This document shows, in pieces, positions 23,570 through 34,632 of a stretch of 64,000 bases of DNA. A program made the translations under genes and the position numbers. Origin of the DNA: Shinella zoogloeoides (GTDB lineage Bacteria; Pseudomonadota; Alphaproteobacteria; Rhizobiales; Rhizobiaceae). Each line of letters opens with the position of its first letter. Within the stretch, counting starts at the first letter, position 1. Below the pieces are notes generated by a model. That model was not told where the DNA came from. It made no database searches and saw only the letters and a list, made by a program, of their open reading frames with translations. The DNA lies in the NCBI RefSeq assembly GCF_003574625.1, contig NZ_QNUJ01000006.1, forward strand, positions 186,001 through 250,000. Reading direction: 5' to 3'.

Positions 23570-26377
23570 TCACTGCCCCAGCCGTTCGAGCAGGGCGGGA
23601 ACGTGCACCTGGTCCGCCTTGTAGTTGCCGGTGAGCATGTACATCATGATGTTGACGCCGGCGCGGAAGGCGTGGTCGCGCTGCACATCGTCGGGCGGAA
23701 CGGTCGGCAGGAGCGGCATGCCGTTGGCGTCGATCGCCCAGGCGCCGGCGAAATCGTTGCCGGTGATCATGATCGGCGACACGCCATCGCCCGCGCGGGC
23801 GGGACGCGACGGGTCCTCCTTGCGGTCGAGCTCCGCCTCGATCCACAGCGGGCCGCCGGCATAGCGGCCGGGGAAATTGGAGAGCAGGTAGAAGGCCTTG
23901 GTCAGGACGTGATCGGCCGGGACGGGCTCCAGCGGCGGAATGTCGAGATTGGCGAGGATCGCCTGCAGGCGTTCGGTGTTCGGGCTCGTCGCATTGCCGT
24001 CGAGCGAGGTGAACTGGTCGCGCGTGTCGAACAGCACCGTGCCGCCGTTGCGCATATAGGCGTCGATGCGGCTGATCGCGGTGCTGGAGGGCATTTCGGC
24101 CGAAGCGCTCACCGGCCAGTAGATGATCGGGTAGAGCGCCAGCTCGTCGCGCGAAATGTCGACGCCGACCGGCTCGCCGGGCTCCAGCGTCGTGCGGTAG
24201 GTGAGGAATTCCGTGAGGCCGGCAAGGCCGCGCTCGGAAATGCGGTCCACATCGCTCTCGCCGGTGACGACATAGGCGAGATGTGTCGTATCGAGCCGCG
24301 ACATCAGCACCTTATCCCCCGGCTTGGCATCGTTCGCCCGGCTTTCGGAGGGCAGGCCCGCGAGCGTTCCGGCGGCGAGCGCCAGCAGCATAGCAGCGGT
24401 CGCGCCGCGCTTCGGCACGCGGCGGGCGGCGGCGGCGAAGGCGCCGCCCATGAGGAGCACGATGGCGCAATCCGCCAGAAGCAGGACGGCGGCGAGGGTG
24501 AAGAGATAGGGTTTCAGCGACCAGGTCTCCTTGCCGGCGAGCGGCTCGCGCTGGATCGCTGCGCCTTCGGGAAGCGCGAGCGGGCGGATTTCATGGCCGG
24601 GCGGGAAGAGGTTATGCGCGACATAGCCGTCCTCCGTGCCGTAGAGGCCGGGCGGGTTGTCGAAGCTGGCGATCTTCTTCGCGCCGTCCGCCACGAGCGG
24701 CCTTGCCTCGCCGGTTGCCGCGGCGAGCGTGCCGCCCGCGGTCATCAGGCGGTAGGGCGGCAGGCCCTTCGCCTGTTCACCGCCCTTCGCCGCGGCGCCG
24801 CTGCTGCGCGAGAGCTGCACGGTGCGGCGGAGCATTTCCACGAAATCGCCCGAGAGCGGCAGGTTGGACCAGCCGGTCTCCGCGCTGACATGGAAGAGCA
24901 CGATGCTGCCCGCGCCGAGCGGGCCGGTCGTCACCAGCGGCGTGCCGTCGGCAAGGCTCGCCCAGGTGCGGTCGGCAAGGTCCGGCGTCGGCTCGGCGAG
25001 CACCTGGCGCTTGACGAGGATGTTTTCCGGCGCGCGCATGCCGAAGAAGGGGCTATTGGCCGGATAGGCCGATAGCGGCTGCGGCTCGGACCAGGAGAGC
25101 GCGCCGCCGAGCGCGCGCTCGCCCTTGCGCAGCATGACGGGCACCAGCGGGTCGTCGGCGGGCGCGGCGGCAAGGCGCGGGCCGGCGAAGCGGATCAGCA
25201 TGCCGCCGCCTTCGATCCAGCGCTTCACCTTGTCCTGCACGTCGCCCGGCAGGCGGCCGATATCGGCCATGATGAGCACGGAGGGGTTCTGCTCGAGCAG
25301 TTCGGGGATCGCGACCGAGAGGTCGGCGATGCTCGGCTCGATCAGGTCGGCATAGGGCGCGAGGGCGCGGTTGATATAGTGCAGCGGCGAAAGCAGCGGC
25401 TGGGTATTGTCCACCACCTCGCCGGAAAGGAAGGCGACGCGGCGGCGGCGGAAGCCGTCATCCAGGAGATAGGCGCCGCCGGCATTGGCGAGCCCGTCGA
25501 CGGTGATGCGGGCGAAATCGTTGCGCAGCTCGAAGGGCGCGGTGATCGTGCCGGTCGTGGTCGTCGCACCGGCGGCGAAATCGGCGGTGCCGGCGGCGAT
25601 CGGCCGGCCGTGGCCGTCATGCGCCGTCAGCGGCAGGCTGCGCGCCGCGCCGCCGTCGAGGCGGGTGAGGGTGACGGAAAGCGCATCCGCCCCATTGGCC
25701 GCCGCGGTGACGGCGACGGCGGGTGCGCCATCGCCTGCGATCAGGCGGAAGTCGGCCGGGGAGAGGGCCTGCAGGGCCGCGACCGTGTCGTCGGTCGCCT
25801 CGCCCGCCATGCCGTCGGTGATGTAGGCGATGGTGCCGGGGCTTGCGCCGTCGAGCGCGGTGCGCAGCGCGGCGACGGCCGCCTTGCGGTCGGCCGGCAG
25901 CGGGCGCGGCTCGGCGGCGGCGAGGCGGTTGCGGGCCGTCACGGCATCGACCGGCACGGCATCCTGCTGGCGGTCGGCGGTCAGCACCAGCGAGACCGGC
26001 AGGTCGCGGCTTTCGGCATCGTCGATCAGCATGGAGGCGGTCTCGACGTGCTGCTTCCAGTCGGTGGCGGCGGCCCAGCTGTTGTCCACGACGAGGACGA
26101 GCGGTCCGCCGGTCGCCAGCGTGCTGGTGCGCGGGTTGAAGACCGGGTCGGCGATGGCGAGGATGACGGCGGCGGCCATCAGCATGCGCAGCAGCGTCAG
26201 CCACCAGGGGCTCTGCGACGGCGTCTCCTCGCGCTTGAGGATCGAGGCCAGGATGGCGAAGGGCGGGAAGACCTCGGTGACGGGCTTGGGCGGCGTCAGG
26301 CGCAGCAGCCACCAGATGACGGGCAAAAGCACCAGCGCGGTCAGCACGGCGGGAAAGGCGAAGGCGAAAGCGCTCAT
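23570..26377 (-). CDS. BatA-domain / DUF4159 membrane protein
   Basis: 935 residues from the ATG at 26377 (MSAFAFAFPAV), which overlaps the DUF58 stop by ATGA. The N-terminus is a BatA/aerotolerance-type module: helices near 4-24 and 56-77 around LRLTPPKPVTEVFPPF. A VWA-like segment follows (GGPLVLVVDNSWAA), then a long periplasmic region, two helices near 620-680 and a C-terminal DUF4159 domain (from about 720; includes YMRNGGTVLFDTRD). An upstream extension of the frame to 27208 is only a shadow of DUF58. Its partners are the flanking genes of the operon. Confidence 0.9.
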   Translation of the reverse strand: MSAFAFAFPAVLTALVLLPVIWWLLRLTPPKPVTEVFPPFAILASILKREETPSQSPWWLTLLRMLMAAAVILAIADPVFNPRTSTLATGGPLVLVVDNSWAAATDWKQHVETASMLIDDAESRDLPVSLVLTADRQQDAVPVDAVTARNRLAAAEPRPLPADRKAAVAALRTALDGASPGTIAYITDGMAGEATDDTVAALQALSPADFRLIAGDGAPAVAVTAAANGADALSVTLTRLDGGAARSLPLTAHDGHGRPIAAGTADFAAGATTTTGTITAPFELRNDFARITVDGLANAGGAYLLDDGFRRRRVAFLSGEVVDNTQPLLSPLHYINRALAPYADLIEPSIADLSVAIPELLEQNPSVLIMADIGRLPGDVQDKVKRWIEGGGMLIRFAGPRLAAAPADDPLVPVMLRKGERALGGALSWSEPQPLSAYPANSPFFGMRAPENILVKRQVLAEPTPDLADRTWASLADGTPLVTTGPLGAGSIVLFHVSAETGWSNLPLSGDFVEMLRRTVQLSRSSGAAAKGGEQAKGLPPYRLMTAGGTLAAATGEARPLVADGAKKIASFDNPPGLYGTEDGYVAHNLFPPGHEIRPLALPEGAAIQREPLAGKETWSLKPYLFTLAAVLLLADCAIVLLMGGAFAAAARRVPKRGATAAMLLALAAGTLAGLPSESRANDAKPGDKVLMSRLDTTHLAYVVTGESDVDRISERGLAGLTEFLTYRTTLEPGEPVGVDISRDELALYPIIYWPVSASAEMPSSTAISRIDAYMRNGGTVLFDTRDQFTSLDGNATSPNTERLQAILANLDIPPLEPVPADHVLTKAFYLLSNFPGRYAGGPLWIEAELDRKEDPSRPARAGDGVSPIMITGNDFAGAWAIDANGMPLLPTVPPDDVQRDHAFRAGVNIMMYMLTGNYKADQVHVPALLERLGQ

Positions 26378-27294
26378 CGGCCAATGCCCTCCGTCTTCAT
26401 CGCCGGCAGGCCGGAAAGATAGGCGTGCACGGCGACCAGCGCCTCGGAGGCGAGGCGGTCTGTGCGGTGGGGGATGAAGCTCCAGCCGAGATGACGGAGG
26501 TTGTCGGCAAGGCTCTCGCGCCGCGCGGCATAGGCGCGGGCATAGTCGTCCTTCAGCGTCTCGGCGCGGCCTGCCGTCAGCTTCATGCCGCTTTCGGGAT
26601 CGGTGAATTCGGTGCGGCCGGCATAGGGGAAGAGCTCTTCCGCCGGGTCGGCGACCTCGACGACATGGCCGCGCAGGCCGCGCCGGGCGAGGGGGCCGAG
26701 GCGGTCCATCACGTCCGCGACGGGATCGAGGAAATCGCCGATCAGCACGATATCGCTGTTGCCGCGGATCATGGCGGTGTCCGGCAGGCCATCGGCCGCG
26801 GGGTTGTGCATCAGGGCGGTCGCGAGGCGCTCGGCGGCGTTGCGCGCGGCGATGGGCTCCATGATGCCCGGGCAGCCGATGCGCTCGCCGGAGCGGGCGA
26901 GGATTTCGGCGAGCGCCAGCATGAGGACGAGCGCGCGGCTTTCCTTCGAGACGGCGCCGAAGGTGGACTTGTACATCATCGAGGGCGAGAGGTCGGCCCA
27001 GATCCAGACGGTGTGGGCGGCCTCCCATTCGCGGTCGCGCACATAGGTATGGTCGTCGCGGGCCGAGCGCCGCCAGTCGATGCGCGACAGGCTCTCGCCG
27101 TCGACATAGGGGCGGAACTGCCAGAAATTCTCGCCGATGCCGCGCTTGCGCCGGCCGTGCCAGCCGGCGATCACCGTGTTGGCGAGGCGCTGGGCCTCCA
27201 CCATGCAATCGGGAACGAGGGCGGCGCGCGCCTGCGCCCGCGAGAGCACGTCGCGGGTCGGGGTCGGTTGGACGATCTGGCCGACGGATGCCAT
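26374..27294 (-). CDS. DUF58 domain-containing protein
   Basis: 306 residues from the ATG at 27294. The DUF58 signature YVDGESLSRIDWRRSAR lies near residues 65-81, followed by a VWA-like fold (VWIWADLSPSMM with a degenerate MIDAS). No membrane segment. DUF58 proteins accompany MoxR AAA+ ATPases, which are thought to act as chaperones inserting cofactors or assembling complexes. The gene sits 13 bases after moxR and overlaps DUF4159 by 4 bases. Confidence 0.93.
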   Translation of the reverse strand: MASVGQIVQPTPTRDVLSRAQARAALVPDCMVEAQRLANTVIAGWHGRRKRGIGENFWQFRPYVDGESLSRIDWRRSARDDHTYVRDREWEAAHTVWIWADLSPSMMYKSTFGAVSKESRALVLMLALAEILARSGERIGCPGIMEPIAARNAAERLATALMHNPAADGLPDTAMIRGNSDIVLIGDFLDPVADVMDRLGPLARRGLRGHVVEVADPAEELFPYAGRTEFTDPESGMKLTAGRAETLKDDYARAYAARRESLADNLRHLGWSFIPHRTDRLASEALVAVHAYLSGLPAMKTEGIGR

Positions 27295-27307
27295 GCTTCT
27301 ATCCTGT

Positions 27308-28321
<1,014 letters not shown>

Positions 28322-28476
28322 GGTCGTCTCCAGTGCCGTTTGAAACCTTGGACGAATCGTGGCTCCGCCGCGTCCGTCCCGTTCTTGAGAGCTTATTAGC
28401 CCAGCCGTGGCTGACAAGCGGCCACGAAATGACTATCTCGTGTGTGTATCCACCTTTTCCTCTCGCGGAGATAGGG

Positions 28477-29112
28477 ATGAACCGGGACGGAACAATGGCA
28501 ACAGGTGAAATTGGCGACAGCACGGATGCCGCGGGACTGGCCGCCCTGATCTCGCGCGCGAGCGCCGAGACCGGCGGACGCGGCCTGCCGCCCGTCGAGC
28601 GCTGGAACCCGCCGTTCTGCGGCGATATCGACATGGAGATCCGCGCCGACGGCACATGGTTCTATCTCGGCACCCCCATCGGCCGTGCGCCGCTGGTGCG
28701 GCTTTTCTCCACGGTGCTGCGCAAGGACGAGGACGGGAAGACCTATCTGGTGACGCCGGTCGAGAAGGTCGGCATCCGCGTGGTCGATGCGCCGTTCCTC
28801 GCCGTCGAGATGAATGTGAGCGGTGAGGCCGCCGCACAGGTGCTGACCTTCCGCACCAATGTCGGCGATGTGGTGGAGGCCGGGGCGGAGCATCCCCTGC
28901 GCTTCGTCATCTCCGGCGAAAACAGCGAGCTGAAGCCCTATCTTCTCGTGCGCGGCCGGCTGGAGGCGCTGGTCTCGCGGGCGGTGATGTACGATTTGGT
29001 GGAGCTCGGCGAGACGGTCGAGATCGACGGCGTGCCGATGTTCGCGGTGCGCTCCGGCGGCGTGGTCTTCCCGGTCATGCCGGCGGCCGAACTGGATGCG
29101 CTATCGCGATGA
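28477..29112 (+). CDS. DUF1285 family protein
   Basis: 211 residues from the ATG at 28477, chosen because GGAG lies 6 bases before it; 28495 is the alternative. Conserved parts visible: VERWNPPFCGDIDMEIRADG, then GTPIGRAPLVRLFSTVLRKD, and TPVEKVGIRVVDAPFLAVEM. Function unknown. It overlaps the CoA pyrophosphatase gene by ATGA and heads a three-gene operon ending in cca. Confidence 0.9.
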   Translation: MNRDGTMATGEIGDSTDAAGLAALISRASAETGGRGLPPVERWNPPFCGDIDMEIRADGTWFYLGTPIGRAPLVRLFSTVLRKDEDGKTYLVTPVEKVGIRVVDAPFLAVEMNVSGEAAAQVLTFRTNVGDVVEAGAEHPLRFVISGENSELKPYLLVRGRLEALVSRAVMYDLVELGETVEIDGVPMFAVRSGGVVFPVMPAAELDALSR

Positions 29113-29741
29113 GCTTTGCGCCCTACAGCGCCGCAGAGTTCCGCCGCCGGGCCATCGAGCAGAGCCTGACACTCGGCGAGGAGAGCTGGCGCGATCATGG
29201 CGACAGCCTGCTCAATCCCGGTGTCATTCCCCATCTGGAGGATATGAAGCTGCGCGATGCAGCCGTGCTGATCCCCGTCGTCGACGACGGGGAGGAGGCG
29301 CGCGTCATCTTCACCCAGCGCACGGCGACGATGCGCAAGCATTCCGGCCAGGTCGCCTTTCCGGGCGGGGCGGTGGACGCGGAGGACGAGGATGCCGAGG
29401 CGGCCGCGATGCGCGAGGCGGAGGAGGAGATCAGTCTCGACCGCCGTTTCGTCGAGCCGGTCGGGCGATTGCCGCAGTACAAGGCGCTTTCCGGCTTCTC
29501 GATCACGCCGGTGCTGGCGGTCGTACGGCCGGGTTTCGAGCTGGTCCCGAACCCGGCGGAGGTGGAGACGGTCTTCGACGTGCCGCTCTCCTTCCTCATG
29601 GATCCGCGCAACCACGAGCAGGGCAGCGGCATCTGGCTCGGCGGCGAGCGGCATTATTATCGCATGCCCTATGAGGGGCATAATATCTGGGGCATCACCG
29701 CCGGCATCGTGCGGGTGATCTATGAAAGGCTTTATGCATGA
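29109..29741 (+). CDS. Nudix CoA pyrophosphatase (NudL-like)
   Basis: 210 residues. The CoA-specific motif TQRTATMRKHSGQVAFPGG leads into the Nudix box ending REAEEEI. The enzyme cleaves CoA or its derivatives to 4'-phosphopantetheine and 3',5'-ADP. It is joined by 4-base overlaps to DUF1285 upstream and cca downstream. Confidence 0.93.
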   Translation: MSFAPYSAAEFRRRAIEQSLTLGEESWRDHGDSLLNPGVIPHLEDMKLRDAAVLIPVVDDGEEARVIFTQRTATMRKHSGQVAFPGGAVDAEDEDAEAAAMREAEEEISLDRRFVEPVGRLPQYKALSGFSITPVLAVVRPGFELVPNPAEVETVFDVPLSFLMDPRNHEQGSGIWLGGERHYYRMPYEGHNIWGITAGIVRVIYERLYA

Positions 29742-30997
29742 CGTCTGTCTCGGGCGAGGCGTGGTTTTCCGATCCGGCGCTCGTGCGCGTGCTGGCCTTG
29801 CTCAATAGCGACGGCGGCGAGGGGCGCGTGGCGGGCGGGGCCGTGCGCAACAGCCTGATGGGCCTGCCGGTGGCCGATGTGGATATTGCGACGACGCTGC
29901 GGCCGGAGGCGGTGGTCGAGCGTGCGAAGGCGGCGGGCATCAAGGCAGTGCCGACGGGCATCGAGCACGGCACGGTGACGCTCGTCATCGACGGCACGCC
30001 CTTCGAGGTGACGACGCTGCGCCGGGACGTTTCGACCAACGGCCGCCACGCGGACGTCGCCTTCGGCACGGACTGGCAGACGGACGCCGAGCGGCGCGAC
30101 CTCACCATCAACGCGCTCTATGCGAAGCAGGACGGGACGGTGGTCGACCTCGTGAATGGCCTGCCGGATATCGAGAGCCGCACGGTCCGGTTCATCGGCG
30201 ACGCGGCAACGCGCATCGCGGAGGATCACCTGCGCATCCTGCGCTTCTTTCGTTTCTTCGCGCTCTACGGCAGCGGCCGGCCGGATGCCGAGGGCCTGAA
30301 GGCCTGCGCGCGGGCGAAGGCAAGCCTTGCGAGGCTTTCCGCCGAGCGGGTCTGGTCGGAGACGAAGAAGCTGCTCGGCGCGCCCGATCCCGGCCGCGCG
30401 CTGCTGTGGATGCGGCAGGCGGGCGTGCTGACGGAAATCCTGCCGGAGACGGAAAAGTGGGGCATCGACGCGATCCCCGGCCTGATCGAGGCGGAAAAGG
30501 CTTTTGGCTGGAAGCCGGACGCGATGCTGCGCCTTGCCGCCATGGTGCCGGCCGACCGGGAACGGTTGAAGGCGCTCGCCGAGCGCCTGCGCTTTTCGAA
30601 GGCGGAAGCCGCGACGCTCGACCATTGGGCGGCCGCCCCCGAGATCGCGCCGAAACTGGCCGAGACGGCCTTCGACCGGCTGCTCTATCGCAATGGGCCT
30701 TCGGGGCTGACCATGCGCCTCAAGCTGGCGCTCGCCGGTGCGCGGGCGCGCGGGCTCGGCGATCCCGAGGCGCTTGCCTTTTCCGGCCTGTGCCAGCGTC
30801 TTCTGGCGCGGGCGGAGAAATGGCGCAAGCCGTCCTTCCCGCTGACGGGTGCGGATGTGCTGGCCGCGGGCGTTCCCGCCGGGCCGACGGTCGGCGCGGC
30901 GCTTTCGGCCATCGAGGACGAGTGGGTGGCCGGGAATTTTCATGAGGATCGGGCCAGGTTGCTTGCGCGGCTGGATGCCTTTGTGAAGGCCAATTAG
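29738..30997 (+). CDS. cca: CCA tRNA nucleotidyltransferase / poly(A) polymerase family
   Basis: 419 residues. The class II nucleotidyltransferase head shows GGAVRNSL and DVDIATTL (the two metal-binding Asp), RRDLTINAL and the ERxxxExxK-type region RLSAERVWSETKKLL. It adds or repairs the 3' CCA of tRNAs. Overlaps the Nudix gene by ATGA. Confidence 0.94.
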   Translation: MTSVSGEAWFSDPALVRVLALLNSDGGEGRVAGGAVRNSLMGLPVADVDIATTLRPEAVVERAKAAGIKAVPTGIEHGTVTLVIDGTPFEVTTLRRDVSTNGRHADVAFGTDWQTDAERRDLTINALYAKQDGTVVDLVNGLPDIESRTVRFIGDAATRIAEDHLRILRFFRFFALYGSGRPDAEGLKACARAKASLARLSAERVWSETKKLLGAPDPGRALLWMRQAGVLTEILPETEKWGIDAIPGLIEAEKAFGWKPDAMLRLAAMVPADRERLKALAERLRFSKAEAATLDHWAAAPEIAPKLAETAFDRLLYRNGPSGLTMRLKLALAGARARGLGDPEALAFSGLCQRLLARAEKWRKPSFPLTGADVLAAGVPAGPTVGAALSAIEDEWVAGNFHEDRARLLARLDAFVKAN

Positions 30998-31007
30998 CGC
31001 CCGAAGG

Positions 31008-31138
31008 CCCCTCTGCCTGCCGGCATCTCCCCCACAAGGGGGGAGAAAGATAGAGGCTTGCTCGCGGTTCTATAAGGAATGCCAACGGGGCGGCACGTTA
31101 AGCCCCTCCCCCTTGTGGGGAGGGGTTGGGGTGGGGCC
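31008..31138 (-). repeat. RIME-like repeat, inverted copy of 20595-20731
   Basis: CCCCTCTGCCTGCCGGCATC at one end and CCTTGTGGGGAGGGG at the other, about 131 bp between cca and a small gene. Read on the minus strand it aligns with 20595-20731 module by module. Confidence 0.75.
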
Positions 31139-31181
31139 TTGCCTCGCCAAGGGCAACCGGCCAGCGAGGGCCCTCCCTCCG

Positions 31182-31373
31182 TCAGGCGGCATCCGCCGCC
31201 TTTTCGTCGACGATGCGTTCCTTGATGTGCTCGACCATGCTTTCCCTGATGGTGGTTTCGCCATGGGCCGTGCGCATGTGCTCCACCGCGCGGCGGACGA
31301 CTTCGGCGTCGTCATGGGCGCGCGTATGCCAGTCGCATCCGGGGACGAGTGAACCGCATTCAAAAAGTCTCAT
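31182..31373 (-). CDS. Small DUF1059 domain protein
   Basis: 63 residues from the ATG at 31373, with AGGAGA upstream. Contains FECGSLVPGCDWHTRAHDD and AVEHMRTAHG, the Cys/His pattern of DUF1059, which suggests a metal-binding mini-domain. Function unknown. Confidence 0.85.
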   Translation of the reverse strand: MRLFECGSLVPGCDWHTRAHDDAEVVRRAVEHMRTAHGETTIRESMVEHIKERIVDEKAADAA

Positions 31374-31499
31374 GACTATCTCCTGTCGTTTCAACGGGAC
31401 GAGTATAGCAGATGAGGCCGTTCCGGCCAAACCGCGACGGGTCCGCGGCCGTGTCGGCCGTCTTCGGAAACGGCGAAGCTTGCGTCCGGTTCCACGCCG

Positions 31500-31751
31500 T
31501 CAGGCGGCGTCCTCGTCCCTGGCCCAGCAGTCGAAGCAGGCGGACGAGCCGAGCGGCTCGGGCCTTGCCCTGCGCCCGGCGATGGTGTGGACGTTTTCGC
31601 GGGAAAGCCGCAGCCGGGCCTCCTCGACGAAATAGGCATGCGGCAGGTCCATGCCGCTCTCGGCACGGATGGTTTCGGCGTAACGGTCGAGAAAATCGGC
31701 GGATTGCGGGTCGAGGCCCGAATGCACTGCGTCCTGCATCTTATTGATCAT
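31500..31751 (-). CDS. Small hypothetical protein
   Basis: 83 residues from the ATG at 31751, with GGAGG 6 bases before it. It is acidic and helical (DPQSADFLDRYAETIRAESG) and ends with ACFDCWARDEDAA, a CxxC pair at the C-terminus. I do not recognise the family. It lies between the DUF1059 gene and hemF on the same strand. Confidence 0.7.
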   Translation of the reverse strand: MINKMQDAVHSGLDPQSADFLDRYAETIRAESGMDLPHAYFVEEARLRLSRENVHTIAGRRARPEPLGSSACFDCWARDEDAA

Positions 31752-31832
31752 GACTGCCTCCTCCGTGGAACCATGCTGGAAGCATCCTACCACCCAGGAA
31801 AGGCAAACCGTAATCACAAGCGCGCTAGCGGC

Positions 31833-32744
31833 TCACGGCCAGCGCACCACCGGGGGCATGGAGGAGAGGATGGAATCGACGTTTCCGCCCGTCTTCAGGC
31901 CGAAGATCGTTCCCCGGTCGTAGAGCAGGTTGAACTCGACATAGCGCCCGCGCCGCACGAGCTGCTCGTCGCGGTCCTCCTCCGTCCAGCCCTTGTTGAA
32001 GTTGGAGCGAACGATCTTCGGATAGACCATGGCGAAGGCGCGGCCGACATCCTGCGTGAAGGCGAAGTCGGCATTCCAGCCGCCGAGCTCTTCCGGCGAG
32101 TGCAGCCAGTCGTAGAAGATGCCGCCGGTGCCGCGCGGCTCGTTCCGGTGCTTGAGGAAGAAGTATTCGTCGCACCAGTCCTTGAACTTCGCATGGTCGG
32201 CGACGGGATGGCGGTTGCAGGCAATCTCCATCGCCTTGTGGAAGAGGGCGGTGTCCGGGTCGCTCATCACGCGGCGGCGGTCGAGCACCGGCGTCAGGTC
32301 CGCGCCGCCGCCGAACCAGCGGCTGGTGGTGACGACCATGCGGGTGTTCATGTGCACGGCCGGCACGTTGGGGTTCACCGGATGGGCGATCAGCGAGATG
32401 CCGGATGCCCAGAAGCGCGGGTCTTCGCTCGCGCCGGGAATCTGGCTGCGGAATTCCGGCGAGAACTCGCCATGGACCGTTGACGTATGGACGCCGACCT
32501 TTTCGAAGACGCGGCCTTCCATCATCGACATGCGCCCGCCGCCGCCTTCGCCGCCCTCGCGCAGCCAGTCCTTGCCGACGAAGCGGCCGGGCGGCAGGTC
32601 GGAGAGGGGGCCTTCCAGCTCGTCCTCGAGGGCCTCGAAGCTGGCGCAGATGGCGTTGCGCAACTGCTCGAACCAGGCGCGCGCCATGGCCTTCTTGTCT
32701 TCGATGTCCTCGGGCAGGCCCTTCGGCAGGTCTGGTCGTTCCAT
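31833..32744 (-). CDS. hemF: Oxygen-dependent coproporphyrinogen III oxidase
   Basis: 303 residues. It decarboxylates coproporphyrinogen III to protoporphyrinogen IX with O2 in heme synthesis. Conserved motifs are complete: [64 protein letters not shown] and [15 protein letters not shown]. The 5' leader carries a tandem duplication of a 14-16 bp unit containing the ribosome binding site. I see no FNR-type box. Confidence 0.97.
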   Translation of the reverse strand: MERPDLPKGLPEDIEDKKAMARAWFEQLRNAICASFEALEDELEGPLSDLPPGRFVGKDWLREGGEGGGGRMSMMEGRVFEKVGVHTSTVHGEFSPEFRSQIPGASEDPRFWASGISLIAHPVNPNVPAVHMNTRMVVTTSRWFGGGADLTPVLDRRRVMSDPDTALFHKAMEIACNRHPVADHAKFKDWCDEYFFLKHRNEPRGTGGIFYDWLHSPEELGGWNADFAFTQDVGRAFAMVYPKIVRSNFNKGWTEEDRDEQLVRRGRYVEFNLLYDRGTIFGLKTGGNVDSILSSMPPVVRWP

Positions 32745-32970
32745 GATATTTCCCGCTGGGATGTTTCCCGCTGGCGGCCGCGCCGCCGAATCGCATTTCG
32801 GCCACAGTCGTTAACTTTGCCCTTTTTTGCAACCGCGGGGGCGAAATGAGCACCCGGCGCAGGACTCGCAAAAGGGCAGGCGCTGGCCTATCTTCCTTTA
32901 TTGAAAGTGCAGCAAGACGTTTCACGCGGCTTCGGATGCAAGCGCCGGATCCGCCCTGGAGGAAACCTGC

Positions 32971-33228
32971 ATGGCGCGCATTCCGGGACCGCCCCTTGAA
33001 GGCCTGAGGCGCCAGATCGAGCGCCGCCGCCGCGAAAAGCCCTTTCGCGGCGAGGGGCATTTCGTGCGCGAGACCTTCTGCCTCGAGCGGCAGGCGGCGC
33101 GGGATAAGGCGCGCGAATGGTTCGATCTCTGGCCGAAGGCCGCCTACTGGACGGAGGTGGAAAGCTGGCGGATGCTGGAGGGCGACCGCATCGAATTCAC
33201 CATGCGCCGGTTGCCGAGCGCCGATTGA
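32971..33228 (+). CDS. Small conserved hypothetical protein
   Basis: 85 residues, very basic (MARIPGPPLEGLRRQIERRRREKPFRG at the N-terminus is Arg-rich), with a good GGAGGAA site 7 bases before the ATG. No recognised domain; two Trp-rich segments (REWFDLWPKAAYW and VESWRMLEG). It is divergent from hemF. Role unknown. Confidence 0.72.
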   Translation: MARIPGPPLEGLRRQIERRRREKPFRGEGHFVRETFCLERQAARDKAREWFDLWPKAAYWTEVESWRMLEGDRIEFTMRRLPSAD

Positions 33229-33351
33229 GGCGGACCTGACGACAGCGTGATCGGCAAGCTCGATTGACGGCGAACCCGCGCGCCCCTATCTTGCGGCCAT
33301 CGTCATCAACAGAAAGGCGCCGTTGCGGTTCTCAAGCACGGCTCATAGTCC

Positions 33352-34632
33352 TTGTTCGAACTCGCGATCGCTGTCTTCCTCATTCTCCTGAACGGGGTTT
33401 TTGCCCTTTCCGAACTTTCCATCGTTTCCTCGCGCAAGCCACGCCTCAAGACCATGGCCGCCCAGGGCTCGCGCGGCGCCGCATCGGCGCTGAAGCTTGC
33501 GGAAAATCCCGGGAAATTCCTCTCCACCGTCCAGATCGGCATCACGCTCATCGGCATCCTAGCCGGCGCCTTCTCCGGTGCCGCGCTCGGCGGGCGCCTG
33601 CGTGACATCCTCTTTGCCGAGGGCGTGCCGGACTGGCTCGCCGACCCGCTCGGCTACGGTATCGTCATCTTCGTCATCACCTTCCTGTCGGTCGTCATCG
33701 GCGAGCTGGTGCCCAAGCAGATCGCGCTGAAGAACCCCGAGCGCTTCGCGACGCTGGTCGCGCCGGCCATGTCGCTGATGTCCAAGATCGGCGCGCCGGC
33801 CGTCTGGGTGCTGGACGCCTCGACACGGGTGATCTTCCGCCTGCTCGGCCAGCACGAGGTCTCCGAAAGCGTCGTCACCGACGAGGAGATCAAGACCATC
33901 GTCGCCGAAGCCGAGGCCGCCGGCGTCATCGAGGGCGGCGAGAAGCTGATGATCGCCGGCGTCATGCGCTTTTCCGACCGCGAGGCGCGCGGCCTCATGA
34001 CGCCGCGCAACGACGTCGACTGGATCGACCTCGGCGATACGATGGAAGAGATCCGCCAGCAGCTGACCGAAAGCCCGCATTCGCGCATGCCGGTCGCCGA
34101 TGGCGGGCCGGAGACCATCGTCGGCATCGTTCAGAAGCGCGAGATGCTCTCCGCCATGCTGACCGGCCAGCCGCTCGACATCCGCTCCTTCGTCCGCCCC
34201 GCGCCCATCGTGCCCGACACGATGGATGCGATGCGCGTGCTGGAGGCGCTGCGCAATTCGGAAATGCCGATCCTGCTCGTCCATGACGAATACGGCCACT
34301 TCGAGGGAATCATCACCCCCGCCGACGTGCTGGAGGCGATTGCCGGCGTGTTCCGCGCCGATATCGAGGAAGGCGACGACGAGTATGCGGTGCAGCGCGA
34401 GGACGGTTCCTGGCTCATCGCCGGCTCGATGCCCATCGACGAGATGGCCGACCGCCTCGGCCTGACCCTGCCGGCCCGCCGCAGCTACCAGACGGCCGCC
34501 GGCCTCGTCATCGAATCCCTCCAGAAGCTGCCGAAGACCGGCGAGATCACCGAAACCCAGGGCTGGCGTTTCGAGGTGGTCGACATGGACGGCCGGCGCG
34601 TCGACAAGCTTCTCGCCTCCAGGCTCGATTAA
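33352..34632 (+). CDS. CNNM/CorC-like membrane protein with CBS pair (hemolysin family)
   Basis: 426 residues. A DUF21 domain with three to four membrane helices (residues 1-145), two CBS domains (about 200-325) and a C-terminal CorC_HlyC domain (from about 345). Such proteins are linked to Mg2+/Co2+ transport or its regulation. The frame closes with TAG only 3 bases upstream, so the TTG at 33352 is the only possible start that keeps the first helix; I see no ribosome binding site. The gene converges on soxR and the two stop codons overlap. Confidence 0.9.
   Translation: MFELAIAVFLILLNGVFALSELSIVSSRKPRLKTMAAQGSRGAASALKLAENPGKFLSTVQIGITLIGILAGAFSGAALGGRLRDILFAEGVPDWLADPLGYGIVIFVITFLSVVIGELVPKQIALKNPERFATLVAPAMSLMSKIGAPAVWVLDASTRVIFRLLGQHEVSESVVTDEEIKTIVAEAEAAGVIEGGEKLMIAGVMRFSDREARGLMTPRNDVDWIDLGDTMEEIRQQLTESPHSRMPVADGGPETIVGIVQKREMLSAMLTGQPLDIRSFVRPAPIVPDTMDAMRVLEALRNSEMPILLVHDEYGHFEGIITPADVLEAIAGVFRADIEEGDDEYAVQREDGSWLIAGSMPIDEMADRLGLTLPARRSYQTAAGLVIESLQKLPKTGEITETQGWRFEVVDMDGRRVDKLLASRLD

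Noticed and set aside
26378-27208. N-terminal extension of the DUF4159 frame to 1212 codons
   Set aside because: Overlaps the DUF58 gene in another frame; the ATG at 26377 with the ATGA overlap gives the proper BatA-type N-terminus.
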